A stretch of DNA of 64,000 bases, from positions 2,170,001 to 2,234,000 of the forward strand of contig JAWZSP010000002.1 in assembly GCA_034401135.1 (NCBI GenBank), read 5' to 3'. The position numbers and the translations under genes are program-made. The notes under the pieces are model-generated. The model did not search any database, had not been told where the DNA came from, and saw only the letters and a list, made by a program, of their open reading frames with translations. Shown here piece after piece: positions 1 through 11,056 of this stretch; position 1 is the stretch's first letter; every line of letters starts with the position of its first letter. The stretch comes from Volutella citrinella. Its lineage: Eukaryota; Ascomycota; Sordariomycetes; Hypocreales; Nectriaceae.

Positions 1-769
1 GGCCATTGACTGTTGGCATGAAGGAAATGAGAATGGCCAGAAACCAGAGGAAAAGTGCCGTGTGAAGCTCAAGCTGCGCTCCAATATCTCTCCACTTCTT
101 CGATGTCGTGGACCCAGCGAGTTTCGCGAGGCCTTGGAACATTGGGGGCATCAAGCTGGTAATCATTCGGGACACCCAAAGTGAACCCCAAACAATTTGG
201 AGCCAAATCCCAAACCACATCAGTTCGACGCCACCTGTGCCGCCGATTGCTCGATCGGTGGGGATAGCAAGTGCTCCAAGCAACACTGGGACCAAGAGGA
301 GCGCGGCGCCCGGAATAACATATAGGATGTACCGCACAAAGCGAGGGAACTTTCGGAGGAACAGCCAGAACTTGTAAAGAGCTGCGTCGGGGTCCTTCTT
401 CTTGTCCACCTGCATGGTTCCCGAGGGCATTGGCTGGTTAAATGCATCCTCGGGAGCAGGGTGGTGAGATCGGAGTTTGGCGTGACTGGCAGTGTCATCT
501 TGCGAGATTGCTCGTTCGACGCGAAGCAACTCCAGGTCGTCATCCAATCGGCTGGCATCAGCCCGCTGTGTAGAGGGTGAAAGATGGCTATGAAGCTCAG
601 CCCCCGGGGCCAGAGTGTTAAAAGTGTCAAGCGAAGGCGCAGAGTGTGATTCGTCGGCAGGTTCGCCTGGAGAGGGGTCGCGGCGCACTGGTACCGGTTG
701 AGGTTGAGCAGGTGGCTGCAATTCAAACGTCTCCCGAACGGAGTGAAGGGGTTCCGACGAGCCCGCCAT
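1..769 (-). CDS. MscS-family mechanosensitive ion channel, N-terminal part (3' end cut by window)
   Basis: An open frame runs from an ATG at 769 off the left edge at base 1, giving about 256 residues with no stop. The first ~125 residues are hydrophilic and low in complexity. They are followed by the block KFPRFVRYILYVIPG, a hydrophobic segment, then LMWFGIWLQIVWGSLWVSRM and a third hydrophobic stretch (LFLWFLAILISF). This arrangement matches the N-terminal half of fungal Msy1/Msy2-type MscS channels, which sit in ER or cell membranes and release ions during hypo-osmotic stress. The EF-hand and pore domains expected downstream lie outside the window, so the family call rests on the N-terminal part only. 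No intron is needed in the visible portion. Confidence 0.72.
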   Translation of the reverse strand, partial: MAGSSEPLHSVRETFELQPPAQPQPVPVRRDPSPGEPADESHSAPSLDTFNTLAPGAELHSHLSPSTQRADASRLDDDLELLRVERAISQDDTASHAKLRSHHPAPEDAFNQPMPSGTMQVDKKKDPDAALYKFWLFLRKFPRFVRYILYVIPGAALLLVPVLLGALAIPTDRAIGGTGGVELMWFGIWLQIVWGSLWVSRMITSLMPPMFQGLAKLAGSTTSKKWRDIGAQLELHTALFLWFLAILISFMPTVNG

Positions 770-3700
770 TGTGGACGCCGTTGTAGTTATCCGACTCCAA
801 GTCTAAGTTGACTGGAAGAAGAGGGACAAGAAAATCGTATCACAGATAGTTACGTAGTATGGTGTCTGAAATGACTTCAAGCTGAATTATTGAGAAACGC
901 GGCGTAAAAGCTTACACCAGCAGCGTCATCGCGCAAGGGTAGTGGTGCCAAAGCAAATCTCGAGCGGAAGAAAAGAGTGGATCGGCCGGTTCTTGTTGAC
1001 TGCCGTGATCGATAATTTCTTCGTGGAGCAGCGATTGTCGTGTCGAGTGGCAGCGGCTCAACGAGGTAGATAGGGCTCCTAGTAAAGAGGAAGCGTATTT
1101 GATAAGTGCGATATCTTGCCAGATCCGCCAGCCAGCCGGTTCGGGGAGGCAGGATAATGTTGGCCCGTGTAAAACGAGTAGAAGAAAAACCTGGGGAGAA
1201 TTGGAGCATCAAACAAGCTCACAAGCGAACGGGAGAGTGCCGGTTTTAAAAACCGATTGTCGGGGACAACTGGGTCCTCGGTCGACTTGCTTCGTTCAGG
1301 AGGGTTGCAAGATATGGAGCCAGATACCCACCACCGGTACAATACTTGGGCGGTGTTCGTACATGTACTTGATCGGTGGCCCATCCATCAGAGCATGCCA
1401 CTCGTAGCGCTACGTACAGTGACAGTGGCATGGCTCCGTGCTCCTCTGTGCTTGATTCCTACGGCCGCGAGGACCAGCCAACCCTTCATGCAGAGACGAG
1501 ATTTGACTGGGCTGGCTATCAGACCCTGCCGGTATCATTGCTCGGGACAAGGCAGGCACCCGACTGAGACACCAGGGTGGAGCCACGGGCCAGGTCCAAG
1601 CCAAGCCAGCGAAGCCACCGGCCCACTGACGCGATGGGTCTGACCCACACCATCAACCGTTGGCGCCGTCATCGATGATCGATGCCAGGGCCGTCATAGA
1701 GCGGGTGGCATTCTGAGTACACGACGGCCGCAGAGCAGACGAAGCTCGCTCCAAACTCCGACACAGTCGCCTCCGGGTCCACCTCGGAGAACCACATCTC
1801 CAAGTACAAATGACGCGCGTGGTGGCAGCGTGGGCACACCAGCCGGAATGGTTATCAACTTGTTGGGTCGACGATAAGATAGATCCCGCCCAGCTAGTCT
1901 CGGGTGTGGCTCGTGTTGACACCAGGCGGGTTGGTCGATCGGACATTGAACAAACGGGAGGGAGGCTTCTGGGGGTATCAGGTTGAGAATGTGCCCGCGC
2001 TCGTGTCACATCGAGATCCAGTAGCGGCGATGCTAGGACAACACAGAGCCTCCATCCGTCTGCTACATGGCCACACACAACAGCATAGCAGTTGGACGAA
2101 ACCATGCCCGCATATCAGTCTGTCTTGCTTCACTCGACCTAGTTAGCGAGCGACTATCCTTTCCATCCGGGGAAACGTCCACCGCAGTTGACCTGAGAAG
2201 CCCCAGGCATGCCATCAGCTCCTCGTCCGCCGGTTGGCCAGCTATGGGGAGTAAATATTTGCGAAGCGAGGCCTGACGTCACTGTTGCAGGTAGTCTTGG
2301 TGCCAAGCGTGGCACATTTCATCATGGTGGCTGCAGCTCAGTCAAGATGGGGGTTCTGGTTGTCTTTGATGCGCTTTTTAGCGCGCGGGATGAATTTTTC
2401 AAATGGCCGAGGGAATAGGGATGATGATGTTCGGGCGCAGAGCACTACGAATGTGTCATGAACAGTAGAAAGTGCAACCGCCGGGAGAAAAGCAGGGCAG
2501 GTATGCATAACTGTGGATACGCCGATGTGATGCGGTTGGGTGGCAATTCTAGCCGCGCACGACGTCGCTCGCTCACAAGCCAGGCACATATCAGCGCCGA
2601 GCAGTGACAGCACCTTGCGCCCCTGAACTCTCCCAGCGGCGCGTACCTGAATGGCGTCGGGCTGCCCCTCTGTCAAAGGCCCCTGCATGCCCGCCACGCT
2701 CTGAAGGTTCCGGGTTCCCACCATCTTCTACAAGAAGGGTGCCTCTAAATTCTAGGGCTCCCCTAGCTAGCCCGTTAGGCTACCCGGAGGCTCAGTGGTG
2801 AGTGGCCGCCCGGCCTGCCCGGATCCTGCCCTGCCCATGGCCCGGCAGTCAATCCTGCAGCGGTTGTTTCACATCCCGAGCTGTCATGATCGAGCGCCCG
2901 CCCGTTGATAACACAGCTACATAATATATTATCATTAGATATAAACGCAGAAACCAACCGGGCCTTAAAGCTAGGGATTTTCCGCGACACAGATAAGGAC
3001 TGCTCCAACCCAATACCGCACAAATTGTGCTGTGGCCACTGAGAGCCAGCGCATGAGGGCCATGCCGGCGATCATGTCCGCTCATGCCCCCTCATCCCCT
3101 TCCCTCATTCCCGTCGCTCCATCGTCGACAACCCCAGCAAGCGGGACCCGTACTGAGCATTACATCCGCCAGACACAGTTCAGCTCTGCAAAAATCCCCT
3201 CCTCGCACCACCATCCGAAGTCAGTAGCTGCATTAACCTGCATCAGAGCGTGCAAGGCGGGTGGCAACGTCACAACCCTGCCGTTTCAACTCTGATCCCC
3301 AAGACCAACACCGCCCACCCTCATCAGCTTCGCTCAAACATGGCCGCAAACGGAACTCCGCTAGGAATATCGGAGCAGGAAATTTACCGTCAAACCCCGT
3401 GAGAGCCCTGACCCAGGAAGCTTCCCTGGATCGAGCACCCACTGCTTGAGTTCTGACTCTTGTTCCGCCTCTCATTTCGACTGTTCGGCGGTGACACGGC
3501 AGCTTGCTCATTTCCAAGGTCCCGGATTTCACATGCACAATCCTTGGGCGGGCCAAGGCGGTGTTTGCGTGTCACAGCACCACCAAAGCGCCAAGTCGGG
3601 TCCGCATCCTTTGGATCATATGGCGCAGGCATCGAACGACACCCCTAGAATTCGCCAGCTCATAAAAAACTAGCCTGCCATGCCCACACTCACCTTAGAG

Positions 3701-4271
3701 GCGGATCAGGGCTACGTAGTTGACACAGCGCCCATTCCATCTAATGTTCCTAGCTGCCGCTCATCTAGGTATCCTTCACCCAGCCTTGCCAGCTCAGATT
3801 CGGAGCCAAGCTCCTGGGATAGCAATAAATTGGACTAGCCAAACTTGCTAGCTCCTCGGCTTCCCCTTTTGGGACTGAGCCGTCGTCCCACTCTCGATCT
3901 ACAAATGCGCCCTGGTCCTGTGCTGATCGCTGCTCAATGTCGCCACCACGGCCATGTGCAGCAGGCAGAGGTCTCCATTCGACCATTCCTACCTCGTTGC
4001 GCAAGATTGAAGAAGTCGCATACGTTTCGTGATATTAGATCGCGCATTGGCCACCTGCCGCGCGGACGGGAACCGGGCCGTTCACCAGCAAATACGTAGA
4101 TCACTACTAGTCAGCGCCATGTCTATGCTTCACAGCGAACCAGTAGTACATTCTGAACGACAGCACGGACTAAGTATGTGCGGATATGGCTTGACTCCAT
4201 GACTTCTATTCTTGGCTTGCTATGACTTGCAACCGAGTTCTTTCACGCTATAACTCAAGGAAGAAAACATT
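770..4271. other. gene-poor interval
   Basis: About 3.5 kb between the start of the channel gene and the end of glucosidase II alpha. Open frames of 60-150 codons occur on both strands, but they overlap one another, lack recognisable domains and often begin without ATG. It should contain the channel promoter next to 769. A short AT-rich patch near 2920-2945 is the only compositional feature I noticed. Confidence 0.6.
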
Positions 4272-7207
4272 CTATGCAAGCTTGATGCTCCAGTCCTCTC
4301 CCACCTTGGCGCCCACAGCGCTGATGGTGGCGTAGGCCGCTCGGCCTCCCTTGGCCTCCTGGTAGACCAACTTGGCCGACCACGTGCGACCACCGGACTC
4401 GACTTGCACCTCCTTCTTCTTCTTCCAGGCAGACGGAGCCCCGACGATGATGATCTTGCCGACGTGGACCTTATCCATGAGCTTGAGCCACGACCCAGGC
4501 TTGATCGACGTGGTGTCGCGTCCCTCCGCATCAACAGACGCCAGGACGTTATCGGTGAGGCTGAACTTTCTGTGGATGTACTGTCCAGTCTCGTATTCGA
4601 AAGAATCTCCATCATCGACGTAGAGTTCACCCGCGGCCGTGCCAGACTTGGACACAGAGACGACCAGTGTGTAGTCGTCAAATCGCATCAGAGCAGCGGA
4701 CCGTCGAGGAACATCGCGGCGAGGGAAGATGTGGCCACCGCGCATCAGCAAAGGAATAGTCTCGAGGGGAGCTGAGACGGTCAAGTGCTTGCCCTTGTGA
4801 GTCTTCTGTACGTTGTATGTGAAGTAATCGTAGTACACCTCGTCATCGGGGATCCAAATGTCGGCCGAGAACTTGTCCTTTTCAACCACAGGCTTCGCAA
4901 GAAGACCAGTAGAGCCCAGGAACAACTGGTTGTCCATAGTGAAACCGGCTTCCTCTGTAGGATGGGTCCAGAGCATCGGTCGCACAACGGGGCTTCCGTC
5001 CCGGTTGGCATGGAAAAACGCAGTGTACCATGCTGGAAGGAGGCTGTAGCGCAGGCGCAGAGCCGCAGTCACGAGAGGTGTGTGCGTCTCGCCAAGCAGG
5101 TAAGGCTCACGTCGGCGAGCATCGATATGGGCGTGTCCACGGAAGAAGGGATAGAAAGCACCGGCTTGATACCAGCGAGTGATCAAATCCTTGTCAGGGT
5201 TTCCGAAAAATCCACCGACGTCGGCACCGGCAAACGGGAAGCCCGAGATTCCTTGGTTGAGAATCATGGGGATCGACTCCGCCAGGTGGCTCCATTCGGC
5301 CTGGTTGTCACCCGTCCACATCGCACCCAGCCTCTGGGAGCCAGCGTAGAAGGAGCGCGTCAAGATGAAGGGGCGTCGAAGCTCACCCTTCTTGCGGGAC
5401 AGCATAGCCTGGAACGTGGCATTGTGAAAAGTCAATCCGTTCACGTTGTGAAGGTCACGATGCTCCCAGCCGCCGTAGTGAATATTGTCCTTGGGCATCG
5501 TGGTCTCGGGTCCGTTGAAGACGGAGGGCTCGTTCATGTCGTTCCAAATGAAGGTGTTCTCCATGGTGCCCTTGAAGTTTTTGTACGAGAACAGGGACTT
5601 CCACCATTCGATTGCCTTCGGGTTGAAGCAGTCGATCCAGTGAGATGAGCCAGGCCAGCACCAGCCCTCGTAGGGTTTGCCCTCCTTGTTATGAACGGCA
5701 AGATCTTTCGACTTCAGCTCCGATATGACGGAATAGCCATCAACGATCTTGAGGTGGGGGTCAATGATAACAACGAGCTTTCGGCCGTGCGAGTCCAATT
5801 GCTCGCCCATGCTAATTGGCTGGGTGAAGGAATGGGGATCCCACGTAAAGTACTTCTTGTCATCAGTGTACTCAATGTCAAGCCAGATGACGTCGTAGGG
5901 AATATGTGACTTGTCCATCTTGCGATCGACATCCTTAACATCGTCATCAGAGATGTAGTTCCATCGGCATTGGTGGTAGCCGATGGCGAATTCCTGAGGC
6001 ATGGCGGTTGTTCCAGTGAGTTCGCCATACTTCTTGCTCAAGTCGGCCGGCGTTGGGCCAAGCAAAACAAACACGTCCAGAAGGCCAGCTTCAGAGAACC
6101 AGTGTGTGTGTGTAGACCCGGATCCCAAGCCCAGCGCGGCCCCCTTCGATTTGGTGATGTCGACCCATGTCTCGGCAGCGTTGAGCCAGAAGACACCCAC
6201 GGAGGAGCCCTTGCGATGAGCCTGCATGAAGGGAATAGACCCATAGAGAGTCATGGGGCTGTCAGTGAGGTACTCGAAGACGTCTGCGTTGTACATGCGA
6301 TAAGGCTCTTCGTAGTTTCCATCACCGCCTCGAGTCTCCCTCAAAGACATCGGACCGGTATGCTCTGGGATACCAAAGACATTTTCATAGCCCGGGAAAG
6401 AGATGTCGAGTCCAACACTCTCTGGTCCACGGGGTTTGCTGTCGGTATTTCCGCCAAAGGCTTCGGCCCACCAAGTGCTCTCGTCCTCGGGGGCCTCCTC
6501 TCCCTCCTTGTACTCCTTCTTCTGTCGCCAGTGTTCCATGTTCATCAGCCCACGGTCGTTGAACTTGACGTGAGAGGCACCATCGCGCTTAAAGTCGACT
6601 CCAAAAGGAGAGAGCTTAATGATAGCCTCATACTTGGAATCCGGACCATACTGCACGATGACCTGAGCTTGGTCCTGGGAAGAGACCTTGGCCTCGGCAT
6701 CCAAATCCAAGCCGCCCACGATGACCCATCCCTCGGCCTCGTTGTATCGCTCCTTTCTAACGACGCTGCCATCTCGTAGTTCAATCTCCTTGTTCTTTCG
6801 TTTCTCTTCGTCAACGGTGACACGAGCGGTGCCCGACTTGAGGAAGGAGACAGTCAACGGGAGTCGGACGGTTTCGCCTTGGGGGTTGATAGTCTTGGAA
6901 ATGACGGCTTGGAGCTGGCCATTGGTGAATGTGATCGAGTCGGCAAGGACAGCATACGGGGAATTCCAGCTCGCGCCTTGCGTAGTAGCATCGTCTGCGT
7001 ACGCACGGTTACGTTTGCAAAAGCCGGACTGGTCGCACTTCTTCCAATCGTTTTCCTTGACGGATGCTGAGTGTGGTGGTTAGCAGCGATGATATGGCAC
7101 TCTTGCTGAATTAAATTCGTACCGGCAGGTTGGATCATGCAGACCAGAGCGGCCAGTAGAGCGAAGAGCGCCGTCCATCGACAGGAGAGCGCCATGGTCG
7201 ACCTCAT
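4272..7207 (-). CDS. Glucosidase II catalytic (alpha) subunit, GH31
   Basis: Two exons, 7207-7123 and 7066-4272, with a 56-bp intron (GTACGA...CTCAG); 959 residues, normal for the family. The N-terminus is a signal peptide (start at 7207 or the in-frame ATG at 7195), followed by the typical VKENDWKKCDQSGFC beginning. The GH31 signatures are intact: FIWNDMNEPSVF with nucleophile Asp about 538, and MWTGDNQAEW with acid/base Asp about 615. The enzyme removes the two inner glucoses from N-glycans in the ER lumen and so controls calnexin-cycle entry and exit. There is no C-terminal HDEL-type signal; in known enzymes retention comes from the beta subunit, which is not in this window. The yeast homologue is ROT2/GLS2. 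It diverges from the NDK gene across about 1.2 kb. Confidence 0.95.
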
Positions 7208-8400
7208 GACGGCTCAGTGTGCCAGCCTGTCAGGAGGAAGGATGCAGCACCAAAGTTGAAAGGGCGGTCAATTAAAAAATCATGAGAAGAACAATTGTAG
7301 GAGTGCACAGCCTGCTGCGGCTGTTTGATGGTGTTGCTGTCGTGGGGAGTCCAGACTTTGTCCGACGACTTGATTCGTGGTTGGTGGTTGTTGTCAATGT
7401 CCAGCTGTCCCCTGGCGAAGTAGCTCCCGGAATGACCAAAAGGGACTGGCGCGGTGTGCTGGGGCGGGAGGCTGCAACTCTATGTTGGGGGCGGTGCGGC
7501 CTCGGATTTGGGCTGATCCGGCGATAGATGATGATCGAAAATAAAATAAAAGAAAAATAAAGAATAACTAGGCGATAGTCTTTGTTTATCCTACCTTGCA
7601 CAATATCACGAGAGCATCAGCCGAAATTCTATGGCCTAATTACTGGTTGTATCTCTATCGGCAGAGGGTCAGGGCCGCTGGTTGGAGTCAATCATAGCGT
7701 ACGGATTAGAGGGGCACCCCCACTAAAGCAATACGGCCCCGACACAGCAATGGCTCCGTTTATTGCCCTGGTCTCGTCGGTTTGGTTGCTGTATCAACTC
7801 CATGGCGCTCGCTCATGCATGGGACAGGAGCCGTTCCTGCAGCCGTCTCCTGTAGCACGGTTCTGGCACAGAAGTCTCATTGGGAGAATCTCACAGCAAG
7901 TTGCCATAAGACGCGCAAGTGTCTGACATTTTCCAACGGGGAGAGTGTATTTCTTCGCCATATCATCATCTTGTCTCACTTCAACCAGAGAAATTCTGTT
8001 AAACTCGCAACTGACACATTGCATGTGCCTGGAGAGGCTACGTGGAAAGCTTCCAGCGCTGCGCGATCACGTGTCCGTGCGAATTGCGAACAACCGCACT
8101 GCCCCTGACCGCCTTGGGAGCTCCAGGTCGGGCACAATGGCTGGCGACGAACCCCACCATGAGAAAGACCCCGCTTTGGGCGGACACGACCAAGCACCCC
8201 GATCAGCAGCAAGACCCGGCACTACGCAGGGCTGGCAGAAACTGACCCCGCCATTTTTTCTCCTTCTCGCCGCCCTCCTCCTCCTTTACGGCTTCTTCTT
8301 CTCTTCCTCCTCCCAATTAGACTCTCTTACCGTTAGAGATTCCACGTCTTCCACTACTTCACATCCCATCCCCCCAGTCATCCCGGACTCCCTATCCACA
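7208..8400. other. divergent promoter region of glucosidase II alpha and NDK
   Basis: Gene-free 1.2 kb between two head-to-head genes. The last ~150 bases before the NDK start (about 8250-8400) are strongly CT-rich on the coding strand, a pattern common upstream of highly expressed fungal genes. No convincing extra ORF. Confidence 0.55.
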
Positions 8401-9193
8401 ATGTCTTCCGCCGAGCAGACGTGAGCTACCCCGCCACCCGATCTAATAATATTGAATCGTGTCCTGACCATGCTGCAGCTTCATTGCTATCAAGCCCGAT
8501 GGCGTCCAGGTAGGCCTCCCCCAAGAGGCAACAATGTCATATGCTGTGGGCATTGGACTGACTCTGAATCGCAGCGTGGCCTCGTTGGTCCCATCATCTC
8601 CCGCTTCGAGAGCCGAGGGTGAGAGAATTCCACCACGCCACAACAAGAGGATTTACTGACCCAAATATAGCTACAAGCTTGCCGCCATCAAGCTCGTCAC
8701 CCCCGGCAAGGAGCACCTCGAGAAGCACTGTTGGTCTCATCAGCTTCCTATCGAAACTCACCAACTAACCTCTCCACAGACGCTGATCTCGCCGGCAAGC
8801 CCTTCTTCCCCGGTCTGATTGAGTGTAGGTCCACACCGCCACAGAGTCAATCCATTGCAAGCTGACCCCACTGGCAGACATGAACTCTGGCCCCATCTGC
8901 GCCATGGTCTGGGAGGGCCGTGATGCCGTCAAGACTGGCCGCAGTAAGTCACCTTGTCCTACGCCGCCCCTGCTCCTGCTAACGGCTTCCCAGCTCTCCT
9001 CGGTGCCACCAACCCCCTTGCCTCCGCTCCCGGCACCATCCGTGGCGACTTCGCCATCGATGTCGGCCGCAACGTCTGCCACGGCTCCGACTCCGTCGAG
9101 AACGCCAAGAAGGAGATTGCCCTCTGGTTCAACGAGTCCGACCTCGTCACCTACAAGGCCGCCCAGTTCGACTGGATCTACGAGAAGGCTTAA
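8401..9193 (+). CDS. ndk1: Nucleoside diphosphate kinase
   Basis: Seven exons: 8401-8420, 8479-8509, 8575-8618, 8671-8729, 8780-8824, 8878-8943, 8994-9193. Joined, they give 154 residues, matching the usual ~153. The protein begins [20 protein letters not shown] and ends WIYEKA. The catalytic phospho-histidine lies in NVCHGSDS at about His118, and the IKPDGV and FNESDLV blocks are intact. It transfers the gamma phosphate of ATP to other NDPs. Frame and protein continue exactly across all six introns of 49-66 bp. The fourth donor (GTTGGT) is weak, but no other donor keeps the HYADLAGKP sequence. The exon density is unusual for a gene this short: exons 1 and 2 are only 20 and 31 bases. Confidence 0.96.
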
Positions 9194-9352
9194 ATACGTC
9201 CATGATCTAATGCCCTGGATGACCTACAAAAGCACATACATCGACGATGAATTGATATCGCAATTGATGTGAACAACCGAGAAACCAACGCAATCTACAT
9301 ATCCGTGAAGTCGCTGTCTCTTTACTTGATGCATTATGATATGGTACTGGGT

Positions 9353-9943
9353 TCAAGGCTTCTTAGTAAAGACAGTCTTGACCTTTAACAAGGACCTTGC
9401 AAACCAAGGCGTCGCCCATACGCTTGCTATAATTCGAACAGGCAAGAGTGCTTTCGTAATAGCATATGCAAGAGCCACCTCCACCACGACCTTGTATCGA
9501 TTGTCGCCGTCATGCCAACGCTGCACAGCAGTGTCAGACTGTTCCGCAGGTGCCAATGCTCGCTCATTCTCTTGAGTGAATCCAAACCAGCCCTTTCTTT
9601 TGAAATATCTCTCAAATTTAGCGACGCCGTCCTGAACATAGCTTCCGAAATGCTCCGTCATGTATGAAACTGGAACGTATTCTGTGTAATGAAACAAGCC
9701 AAAGAGCGCAAAGACCGGCACGATGGCGGTGAGCTCGTGCAAGATGAGGAATGAGACAATGTGAGAGACAGGTGCGTTCCGGAGTCCACTGGTGTATTTT
9801 TGAAGGCGGCGAGGCAGGCGAGCTGTGATGCGGTCGATCCGGGAGGCGTTTGAAGACGCGTTACGAGCCGCTGAGGTGTTGTGCCCAGGAGGCCAAATTC
9901 TCATACGAGGACGCCAATTGAGCGCAAACGGGTTGCGCCGCAT
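9353..9943 (-). CDS. DUF1279/FAM210-like mitochondrial membrane protein
   Basis: Single exon, 196 residues from an ATG at 9943. The start MRRNPFALNWRPRMR is Arg-rich and lacks acidic residues, as in a mitochondrial presequence. A hydrophobic segment (about 62-85, HIVSFLILHELTAIVPVFALF) and a second near the C-terminus (LAYAITKALLPVRIIASVWATPWFAR) bracket a polar middle with ERYFKRKGWFG. The LPVRI..S....PWFAR pattern is what I associate with DUF1279/FAM210 proteins of the mitochondrial inner membrane, whose fungal relatives include yeast Mrx11. The biochemical role is not settled. The family assignment is from pattern memory and needs a profile search. Confidence 0.75.
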   Translation of the reverse strand: MRRNPFALNWRPRMRIWPPGHNTSAARNASSNASRIDRITARLPRRLQKYTSGLRNAPVSHIVSFLILHELTAIVPVFALFGLFHYTEYVPVSYMTEHFGSYVQDGVAKFERYFKRKGWFGFTQENERALAPAEQSDTAVQRWHDGDNRYKVVVEVALAYAITKALLPVRIIASVWATPWFARSLLKVKTVFTKKP

Positions 9944-9958
9944 TGTAGTCTCAGGCTC

Positions 9959-10255
9959 CTAGCTTGCTCCAGTCGTATTAGCACCCGGTATCTGCGAAAG
10001 CTTTGCCGCGTGGAGGATACCTAGGCGATGAATTGGTCCAGGTTGAGGGAGGTTGCAAGGTTGTGGAGCTGGCCCGCTTGGGAGATCAACATGAAAAAAA
10101 AATGTAGGGTAGTGGCAGCATTCGACCTCGGCCCAGTTAGCATCGACTGGCGTCTTCGTCAACATAGTCTGCCAGGTCAGTGAAACGATAGTCTTTCCAA
10201 CCTTTAGGGTGTAATACTTCGCGATACGCGGCGGAAGATTTTTCGGATGGGTCAT
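9959..10255 (-). CDS. hypothetical small ORF (98 codons)
   Basis: An ATG-initiated frame beginning MTHPKNLPPRIAKYYTLKVG ends only 16 bp before the start of the FAM210-like gene on the same strand. The N-terminal ~45 residues look protein-like, but the middle is encoded by a run of nine T bases and reads less convincingly. It may be a small gene with an unrecognised intron, an upstream exon or leader of the following gene, or chance. No family was recognised. Confidence 0.3.
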   Translation of the reverse strand: MTHPKNLPPRIAKYYTLKVGKTIVSLTWQTMLTKTPVDANWAEVECCHYPTFFFHVDLPSGPAPQPCNLPQPGPIHRLGILHAAKLSQIPGANTTGAS

Positions 10256-10318
10256 GGTGATCGCCGCGGAACGAATCTGGATGCAAACTGGCGCCCTGAG
10301 CACTCCATCAAATAGATG

Positions 10319-10414
10319 GCTTCCGTAGCTCAGTTGGTTAGAGCTTCGTACTAATACTTCAACTTGCAAGTGTTGGTGATGCGGAGGCCGCAGGTTCAAG
10401 CCCTGCCGGGAGCA
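10319..10414 (+). tRNA. tRNA-Ile(AAT) with 22-nt intron
   Basis: The seven-base acceptor stem (GCTTCCG / CGGGAGC) pairs with one G-T. The A box TAGCTCAGTTGG and B box GGTTCAAGCCC are intact. The anticodon stem TCGTA/TGCGG encloses CTAATA, giving anticodon AAT (read as IAU). The intron is 10357-10378, directly after position 37. Within it GTGTTGG can pair with the anticodon-loop bases CTAATAC over seven positions, as expected for a pre-tRNA substrate of the splicing endonuclease. A T6 run at 10443-10448 is a likely Pol III terminator. Confidence 0.92.
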
Positions 10415-10442
10415 ATTACGTCTTCACGACGCCATCTAATTC

Positions 10443-10448
10443 TTTTTT
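10443..10448 (+). terminator. Pol III T-run downstream of tRNA-Ile
   Basis: Six consecutive T residues 28 bases past the mature 3' end of the tRNA, the standard Pol III termination signal. Confidence 0.7.
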
Positions 10449-11056
10449 ATCATGGTCTTTTTTTGCTGACGGGCAGTATCCGCTCCAGTGTTCAGTTCTG
10501 GCCGCCCACCATGTAACGAGAATACGGTAGGACAGCTGCTGCCAAGTAAATGAAGTACAGATAAAATGGATCTGAACAGACTTGCCGGCCTCCAAGCCCC
10601 CAAAGCTGCCCGACCAATTGGTTCGAAATGGTGGTTACGATTCTTCACAGTAGCATTGTCGTTGGCAGGAGGACCCCAAGTGATTGTCCAGAACTCCCTT
10701 CCTCAGGCCTGCGCGTCTAACTGGGAGGGAATCATTCACTCTCCCTTTAAGGTCGGTAGGTGCCTTGGAGGGCTACTGCTGTAGGAGCATCGAGCCGTAC
10801 CTTCCTGATCGCAGGGCCGGAAGTCGAACGTTGGGAAGGAGTCCATCCGCCAAGGAAAGGGCCTACTGGAGAGAATCTACTACTACATTCGTTGGGAACC
10901 CATTCTTCTCTTCTTTTCACTCATCATCTCCCATCTCCCACCTCCATTCCAACACCACAGCCAACACCAAAGCCAGCACCACTCTACCTCCTCTTCGTCA
11001 CAAACCCACTGCCCAAGGCTTTCTGCAACTGCTTCCCCCCCATCGGGACATCGTTC
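10449..11056. other. upstream region of the secreted-protein gene
   Basis: About 600 bp between the tRNA gene and the ATG at 11057. The last 150 bases are rich in C, A and T (TCCCATCTCC, ACACCACAGCC type), like a fungal 5' leader. No supportable gene. Confidence 0.45.

Noticed and set aside
4785..5648. 287-codon open frame on plus
   Set aside because: Lies wholly inside the conserved GH31 catalytic region on the other strand.
10760..11056. upstream extension of the broken secreted-protein frame
   Set aside because: No ATG after the leader region and it would place the signal peptide internally; 11057 is the natural start.
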